Source: VGKP01 sp964578345 (GTDB lineage Archaea > Nanobdellota > Nanobdellia > Pacearchaeales > GW2011-AR1). Taken from it: a DNA stretch of 20,089 nucleotides. Within the stretch, counting starts at the first letter, position 1; each line of letters starts with the position of its first letter. Under the pieces are notes generated by a model, which was not told the DNA's origin, did no database searches, and saw only the letters and a program-made list of their open reading frames with translations. Positions 6,051 through 14,035 of this stretch are shown piece after piece. The stretch lies in contig CAZOCP010000012.1 in assembly GCA_964578345.1 (NCBI GenBank), forward strand, positions 1-20,089. The letters run 5' to 3'. A program made the translations under genes and the position numbers.

Positions 6051-8160
6051 GCTACATCCTTTTGAATTCATAGGTGCTCATAAACTCTATACAGAAGGAA
6101 GATTCCTCTTAGCTGATGAAATGGGTATGTTTAAAACAGCTCAGGCTATCTTTGCCAATAGTAAATTCAGAGAAAAGAAAAGGAATTTGAGAACTTTAGT
6201 TGTAGCACCCACTTCAGTAAGAGAACACTGGGCGCGAGAGTTAAAACAGTGGGCATATCCTCATGGAGAAGTTAATCTAGTATATTCAAGCAATCTTGAA
6301 CAGGCAGTCAAAGATGCTAAGAAGGCAACTTGGACAGTCATATCTTACCCACTCATGTCGCGAGTTGAAAATGGGCTGCTCACACGGCTCAAAAATACAG
6401 GGTTCGACCATATGATTATTGATGAAGTACATAATGCAAAGAACCCTGATGCATTAAGAACAAGAGCAGTAAAAACCCTTGCCGACCAAGCTGAGTATGT
6501 ATCATTATTGTCAGGCACACCGATTCCAAACACTATGTCTGATCTATATGTATTAATGTCTCTGCTTGATCCTGCAGCATATCCTTTTGACCCAGAAAAA
6601 GAATCATCAGATGTAGATAACTTTCTGGCAGCAAGGCAGAGCTTTATACAGCTTTATGTAGAACGACCGCAAGCGGTCAAAGAACTCCTCCATAAAAAGA
6701 TGTTACGAAGAATGGCTAAAGACTATCTTGGAGAACACATTCCAGAAGTTACTATGCATCAGACTGAAGTCCCTCTTACTGGCAGACATCTAGAAGTGTA
6801 TCAGGAGACGGTTGAGCAGGATATGAATGTCGGTAAAAAGATAATGGATCTTGCAAAGGCTTCTTTAGATCCGCGCCTCATATGTGCGTCGCTTCCTCGG
6901 GTAAAGAAGAATGGAGAAGACATGTCTAACAAGTATGAAGCGTTAGATAATATCATACGAAGAGAGATGCGCAAAAGAAATGGAAAAGTACTTGTATTTT
7001 CAAATCTAAAGACCGGAATCATAGATTATTTAACAGCTAAATATGCTGATTGTGGCGCCGTTAATATCACTGGTGATGTTGATACTAATACTGGAGTCAG
7101 AGAAGATCTTCGCCAACAATTCCAACGAGACCCTAAAACAAGAATTTTGTTTGCAACAACTACTATGAATGAGGGAGTTGATTTAACTGCAGCAACAGCA
7201 GAAGTTGACCTTACCATACCTTACACACCTGCTGAGCGACATCAACGATGGAAAAGAAGCAACCGACCTGGAGAGATCAAGAAAGATAGAATGGATATTT
7301 ATACACTCTATACAACAGTTCCCGGCTCGCAAGCCTCTCTTGATCAGGCGTTGCTAGATATGGTTGATGGTAAAGAGAAAATTGTCTCTTATTTATTGAA
7401 GGGTATGCAAATCTCTCTTGAAGAACTAAAGACCTATGACCGAACAGAAAAAGTGCCAAGGATTGTACGAGCAATTACTTCACCAAGTAAAGCAGTGTTC
7501 GATTATTTTATAAGATGGAGAGGTATTGGAAGTGAAAGCGCTGAACGAAGGATGCAACGTGCTCCTGAAATTTCAAAGTATATCGCTGAACTCTATCCTG
7601 GATTTAGCATGGCCAAAAATGCTGCAGACGTATACCTTCCTATTATCAAAGCATTAGAACGGAAAAGGAAGCTGAAAGCAAAGATTGACATAGGTTGCGG
7701 GCCAGGCATGCTCGGCTATTTCTTACAAGAACCGACCATAGGAGTCGATATTAATCCTGATATGATTGCAGAAGGAAAGAAACTCTATCCAGAAAACAGA
7801 TTAATGGTCGGTAGTATGAGTGCTCTCCCGCTAGAAGACAAAGTTGGTGATTTGACAGTCTGTTCGCTTGCTTTTCAGATGAGCGAACCAAAGAAAGAAC
7901 GTGCACGAGCGCTTCTGGAGATGTCTCGTGTCTTAAAACCGAATGGATATGCAATTATAACTCTGCCAGGGCACTATACAACTCCTGCTCAAGCAACAAG
8001 ATTTGTAGAGACTGCTGGCCTTTATGGTTTTGATATAAGGGGTTATAAAAAAGAGGCAGGAAAGTCACGAATTGATGTCTATGTTTTCCAAAAGAAACGT
8101 GCCATCGTTTCTGATACTCTCTATTATCTAAGATGGGATGGAGATCCTGGGAAGAAATAA
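6037..8160 (+). CDS. SNF2-type ATPase fused to a SAM-dependent methyltransferase
   Basis: The 707-aa protein has two enzymes. Residues 5-465 are an SF2/SNF2 motor: Walker A region ADEMGMFKT (26-34), DEVH (129-132), SGTPIPN (159-165), VFSNLKTG (320-327), ATTTMNEGVDL (373-383) and an arginine motif HQRWKRSNRPG (402-412). Residues 545-700 are a class I methyltransferase: DIGCGPG (551-557), the acidic VDINPDM (570-576), ALPLEDK (596-602), and the RVLKPNGYAIITLP block (631-644). It lacks an NPPY-like DNA-adenine motif, so the methyl target is more likely protein, RNA or a small molecule. In Walker A the usual second Gly is Phe32, which may weaken ATP hydrolysis. The gene overlaps the RHH gene and lies 1 nt from the next. 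Confidence 0.85.
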   Translation: MKKSKLHPFEFIGAHKLYTEGRFLLADEMGMFKTAQAIFANSKFREKKRNLRTLVVAPTSVREHWARELKQWAYPHGEVNLVYSSNLEQAVKDAKKATWTVISYPLMSRVENGLLTRLKNTGFDHMIIDEVHNAKNPDALRTRAVKTLADQAEYVSLLSGTPIPNTMSDLYVLMSLLDPAAYPFDPEKESSDVDNFLAARQSFIQLYVERPQAVKELLHKKMLRRMAKDYLGEHIPEVTMHQTEVPLTGRHLEVYQETVEQDMNVGKKIMDLAKASLDPRLICASLPRVKKNGEDMSNKYEALDNIIRREMRKRNGKVLVFSNLKTGIIDYLTAKYADCGAVNITGDVDTNTGVREDLRQQFQRDPKTRILFATTTMNEGVDLTAATAEVDLTIPYTPAERHQRWKRSNRPGEIKKDRMDIYTLYTTVPGSQASLDQALLDMVDGKEKIVSYLLKGMQISLEELKTYDRTEKVPRIVRAITSPSKAVFDYFIRWRGIGSESAERRMQRAPEISKYIAELYPGFSMAKNAADVYLPIIKALERKRKLKAKIDIGCGPGMLGYFLQEPTIGVDINPDMIAEGKKLYPENRLMVGSMSALPLEDKVGDLTVCSLAFQMSEPKKERARALLEMSRVLKPNGYAIITLPGHYTTPAQATRFVETAGLYGFDIRGYKKEAGKSRIDVYVFQKKRAIVSDTLYYLRWDGDPGKK

Positions 8161-8161
8161 A

Positions 8162-10174
8162 ATGACGCAGAGAAAACAGTATGGGCATTGGAAAATCTTT
8201 GAAAATGTAAGAAGAGTGTTGATTAAATTAGAAAGAAAACTAGGGCATTTTCCAACTCAAAAAGAAATAAGAGATGAAGGGTATTCTGGTTTGGTTTCTG
8301 CAACATATTCGTATCATGGTGGAATATCAAATGTGGCAGAGAGTATGGGAAGAACGCCCACCAAAAGAAGTAACGGATATTGGACGTTAGATAATACGCT
8401 CAAAGAATGTAGAAAACTAGTTAGGAAAGAAAGAGACTTACCTAACCAAGACAGAATGAGAAAAGCAGGTTTAGGAAGTTTGGAGTTCGCAATAGCACAA
8501 CATGGAGGGCGATATAGAATAAGAGAGCTCTTAGGAATAGAAGACAAGGCTCCTGAAAGACCTAAAGGATATTGGACGTTAGATAGAGTCTTAGAAACAT
8601 ACAAAGATTTGACGAAACAATTAGGTCATCCCCCTACAAATTCTGATTTAGATAGATTAGATTACAATGGCATGGCATGGACCATAAGCAATAAGTATGG
8701 AGGATATAATACGATAAGAAAAAAATTAGATATTGAAGGGTATAGAAGGGACGGATATTGGACACGAGAGCAGGTTTTAAAGACATGTAGAAAATTGGTT
8801 AAAGAAGAGGGCGATTTACCAACAAACACAGAATTAATAAGACGTGCAAAAAAAGAAAAAGAATTACGGGGCCTTACAAGTGGTATTTCCAAAATTGGCG
8901 GATTAAGAAAGGTTAGAGATCTGTTAAAATTAGAGCAAAAAACAGTTGAAGACGGGCATTGGACAAGAAGAAACATAAGAGAAGAAGCAAAGAGAATTGT
9001 AGAAGAGATAGGATATCTGCCTGTGCAAAGAGAATTGTCTCAAAGAGGGATGAACGCGTTTGTTGGAGCAGTTGCAAAGAATTACGGGATGGTTAAGTTA
9101 AGAAGAGACCTTTGTTTAAAGGTCGGTAAAGTTGAGAATGGATATTGGACGCAAGAAAAAATTCTGAGAGAATGTAGAAAAATAGTACGAAAAGAAGGAG
9201 ATCTGCCTTCTAACAAGAAACTTAATAAAATGGGCTATGGAGCATTATCTGCACAAATATGTAGAACAGGGTTCAGAAATATTAGGGAGAAATTAGGAAT
9301 TAACCAGAATTTGAAGGAAAAGAACTATTGGCAAGATGAAAAAAATGCCTTAAAAGAAGCAAGAAAAATAATTAAGGAAAAAGATTTGGAGACTCTTCCT
9401 TCCGGCAAACAACTATGTGCTATGGGATATTCTAGCCTTGGTGCTGTGATAAATCTCTATCACGGCGGATTTACAGAATTTCGGAAAAAGTTAGGAGAAG
9501 AGCCAGGCAAGCTGCCAAATAACGCGCTAAAAAATTGGAGTAGTTTTAAAGGGATTTTACAAGAAATTATTGATGAGATAGGGCACTTCCCATCACACTC
9601 TGATTTAGAAAAACTAGGTAAGAAATCTGTGTCTGTGGCTATTTACGGATATCATGGTGGAACACAAAAAGTTAGGCAAAAAATGGGTTATGAAATAATA
9701 GAAACTGGAACTCAACTTAGGACATTTTTAAGCCGGAATAAACAAGCTCTAGCTATCAGTTCGTTAGCTTCTGTTTATGATAATCCACAAGAAATAGCTG
9801 ATACTTTGGTCAAGCTCTGGCCGTCTAGATTTCCGTCTGCCGCAGATTTGGCTAAATCTCTTCCAAGTGCAGTTAGACATATTGGACACTCGCTTCATCC
9901 TTTCAGTTTAGAAAAAGCTCGTGGTATCTATGAGAAAATTAAAACAGTTCCTTCTGTGGTAAAATATGCTTTGGATGACTTACTATATACTATTGCAATT
10001 GAACAGTACCAGACTGCATTTAATGATAATCCACGAAAGACAGTTGCAGAATTAGAAAATTTTGCTTCTGAAGGCAATGGAATAAGCAAGCTCGCTTCGC
10101 GAGTGCTTAAATATTACCAAGAAGTATCAAGTTTTAGCATTCCAGGATATGGAACGTTAGAACGAGCGGCATAA
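8162..10174 (+). CDS. Eight-repeat putative nucleic-acid-binding protein (HNH-associated-repeat-like)
   Basis: The product is 670 aa from ATG 8162, chosen because it follows the upstream stop by 1 nt; an in-frame ATG at 8138 would overlap that gene. Residues 8-510 hold eight units of about 55-60 aa starting near 8, 72, 136, 198, 265, 327, 388 and 458. The consensus is GYWT, then a helix with a CRKLV-like centre, G-x-LP-T/S, a second helix, GY-x-x-L, GG, and an IR-x-x-LGI end. The layout matches what I know of the homing-endonuclease-associated repeat (HNH_repeat), a small DNA-binding helical module; this is by eye. Residues 511-670 form a different helical domain. No nuclease motif is seen. 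It probably recognises DNA or RNA for the neighbouring motor. Confidence 0.75.
   Translation: MTQRKQYGHWKIFENVRRVLIKLERKLGHFPTQKEIRDEGYSGLVSATYSYHGGISNVAESMGRTPTKRSNGYWTLDNTLKECRKLVRKERDLPNQDRMRKAGLGSLEFAIAQHGGRYRIRELLGIEDKAPERPKGYWTLDRVLETYKDLTKQLGHPPTNSDLDRLDYNGMAWTISNKYGGYNTIRKKLDIEGYRRDGYWTREQVLKTCRKLVKEEGDLPTNTELIRRAKKEKELRGLTSGISKIGGLRKVRDLLKLEQKTVEDGHWTRRNIREEAKRIVEEIGYLPVQRELSQRGMNAFVGAVAKNYGMVKLRRDLCLKVGKVENGYWTQEKILRECRKIVRKEGDLPSNKKLNKMGYGALSAQICRTGFRNIREKLGINQNLKEKNYWQDEKNALKEARKIIKEKDLETLPSGKQLCAMGYSSLGAVINLYHGGFTEFRKKLGEEPGKLPNNALKNWSSFKGILQEIIDEIGHFPSHSDLEKLGKKSVSVAIYGYHGGTQKVRQKMGYEIIETGTQLRTFLSRNKQALAISSLASVYDNPQEIADTLVKLWPSRFPSAADLAKSLPSAVRHIGHSLHPFSLEKARGIYEKIKTVPSVVKYALDDLLYTIAIEQYQTAFNDNPRKTVAELENFASEGNGISKLASRVLKYYQEVSSFSIPGYGTLERAA
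8183..9691 (+). repeat. Eight protein-coding repeats of about 165-190 bp
   Basis: Each unit begins with the codons for (G)Y/HW(T) and ends with the IR-x-x-LGI-type helix. The DNA of the units is clearly diverged, for example GGATATTGGACG recurs at the head of several units while the interiors differ. This implies an old duplication rather than a recent array. Confidence 0.8.
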
Positions 10175-10584
10175 TGATAATAATAAAATCAAGATATGAA
10201 ATAGTTCATGAAAACGATTTTTTTATTGGCAAATGTGGTGATACAGCCAAAACCTCCCCGTTACTGCAATGTGCGGGTGTTTTTATTTATAGCAAAGCAA
10301 ATCAAGCAGGAATTCTAGTGCATTGGCAAGACAATGAGTTAAAAGAGAGATTAAAAAAGCAGTTAAGTGGCCTAGAATTAATAAATCCGGAGGCGGTAAT
10401 TGCTGGTTGTGGAATGCCAATTGAATGTTTGTTAATTGAAGAATCGAGAACTTATAAAGAAGTTAGGGACTTCTTAGGTGAAGAAAGAATTAAAGTAATT
10501 GATGAAAAGATCGGTTTTGACAGGAAAGTGGAATTAAAAGCAGATTTCTCAAATGGATTATATAAATTGAGATATTTAAAATGA
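10174..10584 (+). CDS. CheD-like glutamine deamidase domain protein
   Basis: CheD deamidates specific Gln residues of chemoreceptors with a Cys-His-Thr triad. This 136-aa protein has Thr27, Cys33 and His50 in TSPLLQC...GILVHW. The T-to-C spacing of 6 and C-to-H spacing of 17 equal those I recall for Thermotoga CheD (T21, C27, H44). Downstream, AVIAGCGMP (74-82) lines up with the IAGGASM region, and the end (VRDFLGEERIKVIDEKIG...GLYKLRYL) follows the CheD order. It is shorter than usual CheD (about 155-165 aa) and no chemotaxis genes occur here. It overlaps the repeat-protein stop (TAATG) and the next start (ATGA). The family call is by eye; the substrate is unknown and may be the methyltransferase's partner. 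Confidence 0.65.
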   Translation: MIIIKSRYEIVHENDFFIGKCGDTAKTSPLLQCAGVFIYSKANQAGILVHWQDNELKERLKKQLSGLELINPEAVIAGCGMPIECLLIEESRTYKEVRDFLGEERIKVIDEKIGFDRKVELKADFSNGLYKLRYLK

Positions 10585-10994
10585 CACTAACAACTTCTTA
10601 TTTTACAGTAAGTAAACATGTAAAAGGAAAGAAGATATCTATTGCTCGATTTCATCTTCCGATAATACGTAGGGGAATTGATGAGATACTGAGTTCTTTC
10701 GCTCCTTCAACAGAACTGCTGCGGGAATATAAAGATGGACAGATAGATTGGACTCAGTATAAAAGAAGATATACTGATGAGCAACGACAACATTATCGGG
10801 AAGCCCCAGAAGATTTTGAGAATCTTCTAAGAAGGTCTCAAAAAGAAGATCTAGTTCTTTTATGTTACGAACGATTTGAAGGCCCGCATACAAAATGCCA
10901 TAGAATGCTGTTAATAAATATGCTAAAGAGTGTTGCTGAAACAACAGGTATTAAAGTTACCTTTTGTGATGAAGTTCCGTATAATCATAAATAA
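10581..10994 (+). CDS. DUF488 family protein
   Basis: The 137-aa product carries the DUF488 signature: S-x-APS-x-x-L (40-46), a DW-x-x-YK-x-RY block (55-64), a leucine-rich stretch ending in VLLCYE (92-97), and CHRMLL (105-110). The conserved Cys95 and the C-H-R motif suggest a catalytic or metal/nucleotide site, but the biochemical role of DUF488 is not established to my knowledge. Its ATG lies in the ATGA overlap with the CheD-like gene, making it the last gene of the operon. It is complete, unlike the second, YeaO-type DUF488 gene at 19549. Confidence 0.85.
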   Translation: MTLTTSYFTVSKHVKGKKISIARFHLPIIRRGIDEILSSFAPSTELLREYKDGQIDWTQYKRRYTDEQRQHYREAPEDFENLLRRSQKEDLVLLCYERFEGPHTKCHRMLLINMLKSVAETTGIKVTFCDEVPYNHK

Positions 10995-10999
10995 AATAG

Positions 11000-11155
11000 C
11001 ACCTCTTTCTCAATTCGGATAATCTCTCCTGCCTTATACAAAGGACTTGTGTTGGAGAGATTTGAAGAATCAATATCTAGATATCAAACCCAGAAAGAGG
11101 AGGTTCCATCATTCAAAAAGAGAGATGAAACGTCCTCTCCTGGGAAAAAGAGGTG
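11000..11155 (+). other. Structured intergenic region after the operon
   Basis: The 276-nt gap before scpA contains nested complementary segments. AATCTCTCC (11021-11029) pairs with GGAGAGATT (11054-11062). CCTCTTTCT (11002-11010) pairs with AGAAAGAGG (11092-11100), and the same segment, as CACCTCTTT (11000-11008), can instead pair with AAAGAGGTG (11147-11155). These are two mutually exclusive closing helices. A GAGGTGAT at 11150-11157 matches an archaeal Shine-Dalgarno but leads only to a 16-codon frame. It could be a 3' UTR structure, a small RNA, or a recombination site. Confidence 0.5.
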
Positions 11156-11218
11156 ATATTATATTGAAACAAGATGCCTATTTAAATCTTTCCATTGTAA
11201 TAACTTTCAAATGAGTAC

Positions 11219-11278
11219 ATGATTTTTTATGAGCTAATAAGTAATATAAAGCAGAAAATCCTAAAAATATATGGATGA
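11219..11278 (+). CDS. Possible 19-aa upstream ORF overlapping the scpA start
   Basis: ATG at 11219 reads MIFYELISNIKQKILKIYG and stops at 11276-11278, inside the beginning of scpA (ATG 11271). A TATA-like TATTTAAATC at about 11179-11188 could give a transcript starting near 11210. It could couple translation or simply be chance. Confidence 0.2.
   Translation: MIFYELISNIKQKILKIYG
11242..11250 (+). promoter_or_regulatory. TATA box of scpA
   Basis: TAATATAAA is centred about 25 nt before the scpA ATG at 11271, consistent with a leaderless transcript. Confidence 0.4.
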
Positions 11279-12113
11279 TATAATAAAAGAAGAAGTGCAG
11301 AAAGTAAGTCAAGAACAGATTCATAACCTCCTTTTTGGAGATCAATTAAGCTGGCAAGCTATCATACATGATCTCATAAACACTGAACAGCTGGATCCTT
11401 GGGATATAGATATATCTCTACTTTCTCAAAGATTTCTAGAAAAAGTCAGGATGCTAGAAGAAGCTAATTTTTTTGTATCAAGCAAGGTGCTGTTAGCGGC
11501 AGCGATCTTACTGCGTATGAAGTCTGAGATATTACTAGAGCAGGATTTGCCTAATTTAGACGCTATTCTTTTCGGCCAAAAAGACCAAAAAAAACAAGAT
11601 TCATATAAAACTGAAAGAATAGAATTAGATGACGAAATACCTGAACTTATTGCAAGGACTCCATTGCCAAGATTCAGGAAAGTAACTCTGGATGAACTTA
11701 TGAAAGCTTTAGGCCAAGCTATTACTACAGAAAACAGACGCATTAAGCGCATAGTTGTTGCTCGCCAGCAGGAATTTGAAATAGCAATAGCAATGCCTAA
11801 AAGTATAATTAATTTAAAAGAAAAACTTAAAGAAATTTATCAGCGCCTGCGCACTATTTTTTCTCAAAGAAAAAACAAGCTTCCATTTTCGGAATTTGCT
11901 GGGAAAAGCTCAGATGAAAAGATTTCAGCTTTTATTCCTTTGCTGCATTTAGACCACCAGCAGAAAGTCTGGCTTGAACAAAATGGGCATTTCGAGGAAA
12001 TCTGGATTTCGTTAAAAGATATGTACGAGAAAGAAAATGCGGAAAAATTAGAGCGTCTGCTTAAAGAAGCAGAAGATGAAACTCAGGAAAATCCAAAATC
12101 TAAAAATTTATAA
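11271..12113 (+). CDS. scpA: Segregation and condensation protein A (kleisin)
   Basis: ScpA bridges the heads of the SMC dimer in the prokaryotic condensin that compacts and segregates chromosomes. The 280-aa product has the N-terminal ScpA signature: WQAIIHDLINTEQLDPWDIDIS (28-49), SQRF, and the helix SKVLLAAAILLRMKSEILL (71-89). It then has a variable acidic/basic linker and a C-terminal winged-helix region (about 205-250, PFSEFAG...FIPLLHLDHQQKVWLEQ...FEEIWI). Length is normal. No smc or scpB gene is adjacent. The start at 11271 is supported by the TATA box at 11242-11250. Confidence 0.9.
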   Translation: MDDIIKEEVQKVSQEQIHNLLFGDQLSWQAIIHDLINTEQLDPWDIDISLLSQRFLEKVRMLEEANFFVSSKVLLAAAILLRMKSEILLEQDLPNLDAILFGQKDQKKQDSYKTERIELDDEIPELIARTPLPRFRKVTLDELMKALGQAITTENRRIKRIVVARQQEFEIAIAMPKSIINLKEKLKEIYQRLRTIFSQRKNKLPFSEFAGKSSDEKISAFIPLLHLDHQQKVWLEQNGHFEEIWISLKDMYEKENAEKLERLLKEAEDETQENPKSKNL

Positions 12114-12122
12114 AATTCGAAA

Positions 12123-12132
12123 GATTTATAAA
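12123..12132 (+). promoter_or_regulatory. TATA box of the 113-aa gene
   Basis: ATTTATAAATA-type box preceded by AAAG, centred about 29 nt before ATG 12157. Confidence 0.55.
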
Positions 12133-12156
12133 TAATTTTCTCATCGATGCATTTAC

Positions 12157-12498
12157 ATGACAGAAATAAAAAGAGGATCACTTTTTAATCATTGGCGCAG
12201 CGAAAGGCGAACGCTTCGATGGTGTATACTAAGAAACTGCTGGCCGGCTACTTCTGAATATATAGATCAGGCATATCAACAAACAATTCTTCTCAATACT
12301 TTAAAAGTTACTATGAAAAATGGAGAGATAAGTACAAGGGCAAAATACAGATTACAGAAAGAGAGAATTAAGGAGCTGCCAAGAATTTATGGAGTTGAAT
12401 ATAGATTAATCCTAAATGGCGATATTGAAATGTATTACTTAAAACAGAGATACTATCCGCAATTTAATGCTACACGTTCTTCTGCATCATTTGTTTAA
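12157..12498 (+). CDS. Unknown small basic protein
   Basis: The 113-aa product is basic and rich in Arg, Tyr and Trp. An HWRSERRTLRWCILRNCW cluster lies at about residues 12-29, followed by two helices and a beta-like C-terminus (EYRLILNGDIEMYYLKQRYY). No signal or membrane segment is present. A nucleic-acid-binding role is possible from charge, but no family is recognised. A good leaderless promoter supports expression. Its last 29 nt overlap the 3' end of hisS on the other strand. Confidence 0.55.
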   Translation: MTEIKRGSLFNHWRSERRTLRWCILRNCWPATSEYIDQAYQQTILLNTLKVTMKNGEISTRAKYRLQKERIKELPRIYGVEYRLILNGDIEMYYLKQRYYPQFNATRSSASFV

Positions 12499-13702
12499 TA
12501 AGCTGCTTTTCAGTAATATCTGCCTCTTCTCCTGACTTCATGTTTTTGATTTTCCATTTTTTCTTTTTAATTTCATCTTCCCCAACAAACAAAGAATAAG
12601 GTATAGAATACCTATTAGCATATTCCAAAGCTTTTCCTGCTTTCTCAAACATGACTAGACAAGATATATTATTTGATCTAAGCCGTTTTGCCAGAGAAAT
12701 TGCTTCAGAGTCTTTATTCAGAGAAATTAGGATTAATTTTGGAACAGGAGAGATAGAAATATTAGCTAATTCAGTTATTCTTTCAAGGCCAATAGAAATG
12801 CCTGTTGCTGGAATTTCTCTTTGAAGATATTTTCCAACAACTTTATCATATCTCCCGCCGCTGGCAATAGTCGGTTTGCCTCTCTCTTTTATTTCAAAGA
12901 TATTTCCAGAATAGTAGCTTAATCCTCTAATCATAAAAGGATTAAAAATAATTTTCACTCCATATAGTTTGCAGTATTTTTTCAGCTCTTCAATTTCCTG
13001 TATCCCTTCAAAAGCATTCTCTTTAAAAAAACGCATGTCTTTTTCAAGCAGCTTGAACAGCGTCAATATTTGATTTGTGTCTGCATATTTCTTTAAGTTT
13101 GTTTTAACTGCATCTTCTCCTATCTTATCAATCTTATCCAGCTCCCTCATAACTTCAAAAGCACTTTTTATCTCAACACTTTCAATTATTGCGGCAAGCA
13201 ATTTTCTATTATTAATTTGTATCTCTGCATTCTCAATCCCCAAATCTTTTAATATATCCGCTGCTAAAGAGAGACATTCAGCATCTGCGTTTATTGATTG
13301 CTCTCCGATAATGTCTGCATCGCACTGGCTAAACTGCCTGAATCTTCCTGGACCAATTGGCTCATCCCTAAATAACGGCCCTGTCTGATATCTCTTTAAT
13401 GGAAGCTTTATATTTGGATTTTGTTTGAATATTCTGGCTAACTGGAATGTAAACTCATAGCGCAGGCCTAAATTCCTTCCTGCGCGGTCTTTAAGTCTAA
13501 ACCTATCAGATACAGCTGAATCTTCAGAATCTAAATTATCTGGTTTCATTAATTCATCAAATTCAATTATGGGAGTCTCTAGAGGAGAAAAACCATATAA
13601 TTTAAAATTATTTTCAATAATCTGCCTCACTTCTTCTTTCTTAAGCGACTCTGGAGGAAAGTAGTCTCTAAAGCCTTTTACAGTATCTACTTCAAAAATC
13701 AT
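12470..13702 (-). CDS. hisS: Histidyl-tRNA synthetase
   Basis: This enzyme charges tRNA-His. The 410-aa product has class II motifs: VKGFRDYFP at the N-terminus, the motif 1 region with P44, an ATP/histidine-site LRYEFTFQLAR (80-90), motif 2 KRYQTGPLFRDEPIGPGRFRQF with Arg112 and Arg120 (residues 103-124, catalytic core), the HisRS-specific RGLSYYSG (259-266), GGRYD (282-286), and motif 3 TGISIGLERI (300-309). The C-terminal anticodon-binding domain follows (about 322-410). Length is normal for an archaeal HisRS. It has its own TATA box. The only tRNA-His in the window is at 17675-17746. Confidence 0.96.
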   Translation of the reverse strand: MIFEVDTVKGFRDYFPPESLKKEEVRQIIENNFKLYGFSPLETPIIEFDELMKPDNLDSEDSAVSDRFRLKDRAGRNLGLRYEFTFQLARIFKQNPNIKLPLKRYQTGPLFRDEPIGPGRFRQFSQCDADIIGEQSINADAECLSLAADILKDLGIENAEIQINNRKLLAAIIESVEIKSAFEVMRELDKIDKIGEDAVKTNLKKYADTNQILTLFKLLEKDMRFFKENAFEGIQEIEELKKYCKLYGVKIIFNPFMIRGLSYYSGNIFEIKERGKPTIASGGRYDKVVGKYLQREIPATGISIGLERITELANISISPVPKLILISLNKDSEAISLAKRLRSNNISCLVMFEKAGKALEYANRYSIPYSLFVGEDEIKKKKWKIKNMKSGEEADITEKQLIKQMMQKNV

Positions 13703-13721
13703 ACTTCTATTATGAAAAAAG

Positions 13722-13732
13722 TATTTTTATAG
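13722..13732 (-). promoter_or_regulatory. TATA box of hisS
   Basis: On the minus strand this reads CTATAAAAATA, centred about 25 nt before the ATG at 13702. Confidence 0.5.
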
Positions 13733-13849
13733 TTTTGCTAACGCATGGTATTGCATAGTTCTTCAGACATTTTGTCTGCCCTGCAAATTTACCTAATAAA
13801 ATTTTAACGAGATTGACTGAAGAAATATTTTTTAGAAAACCGAAAAGCT

Positions 13850-14035
13850 TTAGTTTGACCAACCGTCTTCGCCAGAGCGGTCTATTCCATTTTCATCTCT
13901 ATCTGACGTCTCAGTCAAATCAACTTTTAAAAATTTCTTTCCTGTTCTTCTGTAATAATCTTCCAACATCTCAATAATTCTTCGAACTGCTGTTTCCAGT
14001 AATTTATTCTGCTTCTTGTAGGTGACTAGTTCCAT
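13850..14035 (-). CDS. Small acidic-tailed protein, unknown
   Basis: The 61-aa product has a basic, helical first half (residues 5-37, with NKLLETAVRRIIEMLEDYYRR) and a strongly acidic C-terminus (SDRDENGIDRSGEDGW). Its start overlaps the end of the aspartic-protease-like gene by 32 nt, so it is probably translated in the same operon. No Shine-Dalgarno is seen. Function unknown; a partner or substrate of the protease is possible. Confidence 0.45.
   Translation of the reverse strand: MELVTYKKQNKLLETAVRRIIEMLEDYYRRTGKKFLKVDLTETSDRDENGIDRSGEDGWSN

Noticed and set aside
6665..6678. GACCGC/GCGGTC hairpin
   Set aside because: It lies inside the helicase coding sequence with conserved protein around it; a 6-bp match is expected by chance.
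6037..8160. DNA adenine methylase of a restriction system
   Set aside because: The methyltransferase domain has no NPPY/DPPY motif and no restriction nuclease is encoded nearby.
8138..8161. ATG 8138 as the start of the repeat protein
   Set aside because: It would overlap the methyltransferase end by 23 nt. ATG 8162 follows the stop directly and the repeats begin shortly after it, so it was preferred; the earlier start is not excluded.
11125..11214. 29-codon frame after the operon (MKRPLLGKRGD...)
   Set aside because: Its nearest Shine-Dalgarno (GGAGGT at 11099-11104) is 20 nt away, it overlaps the inverted repeats, and its composition is not protein-like enough.
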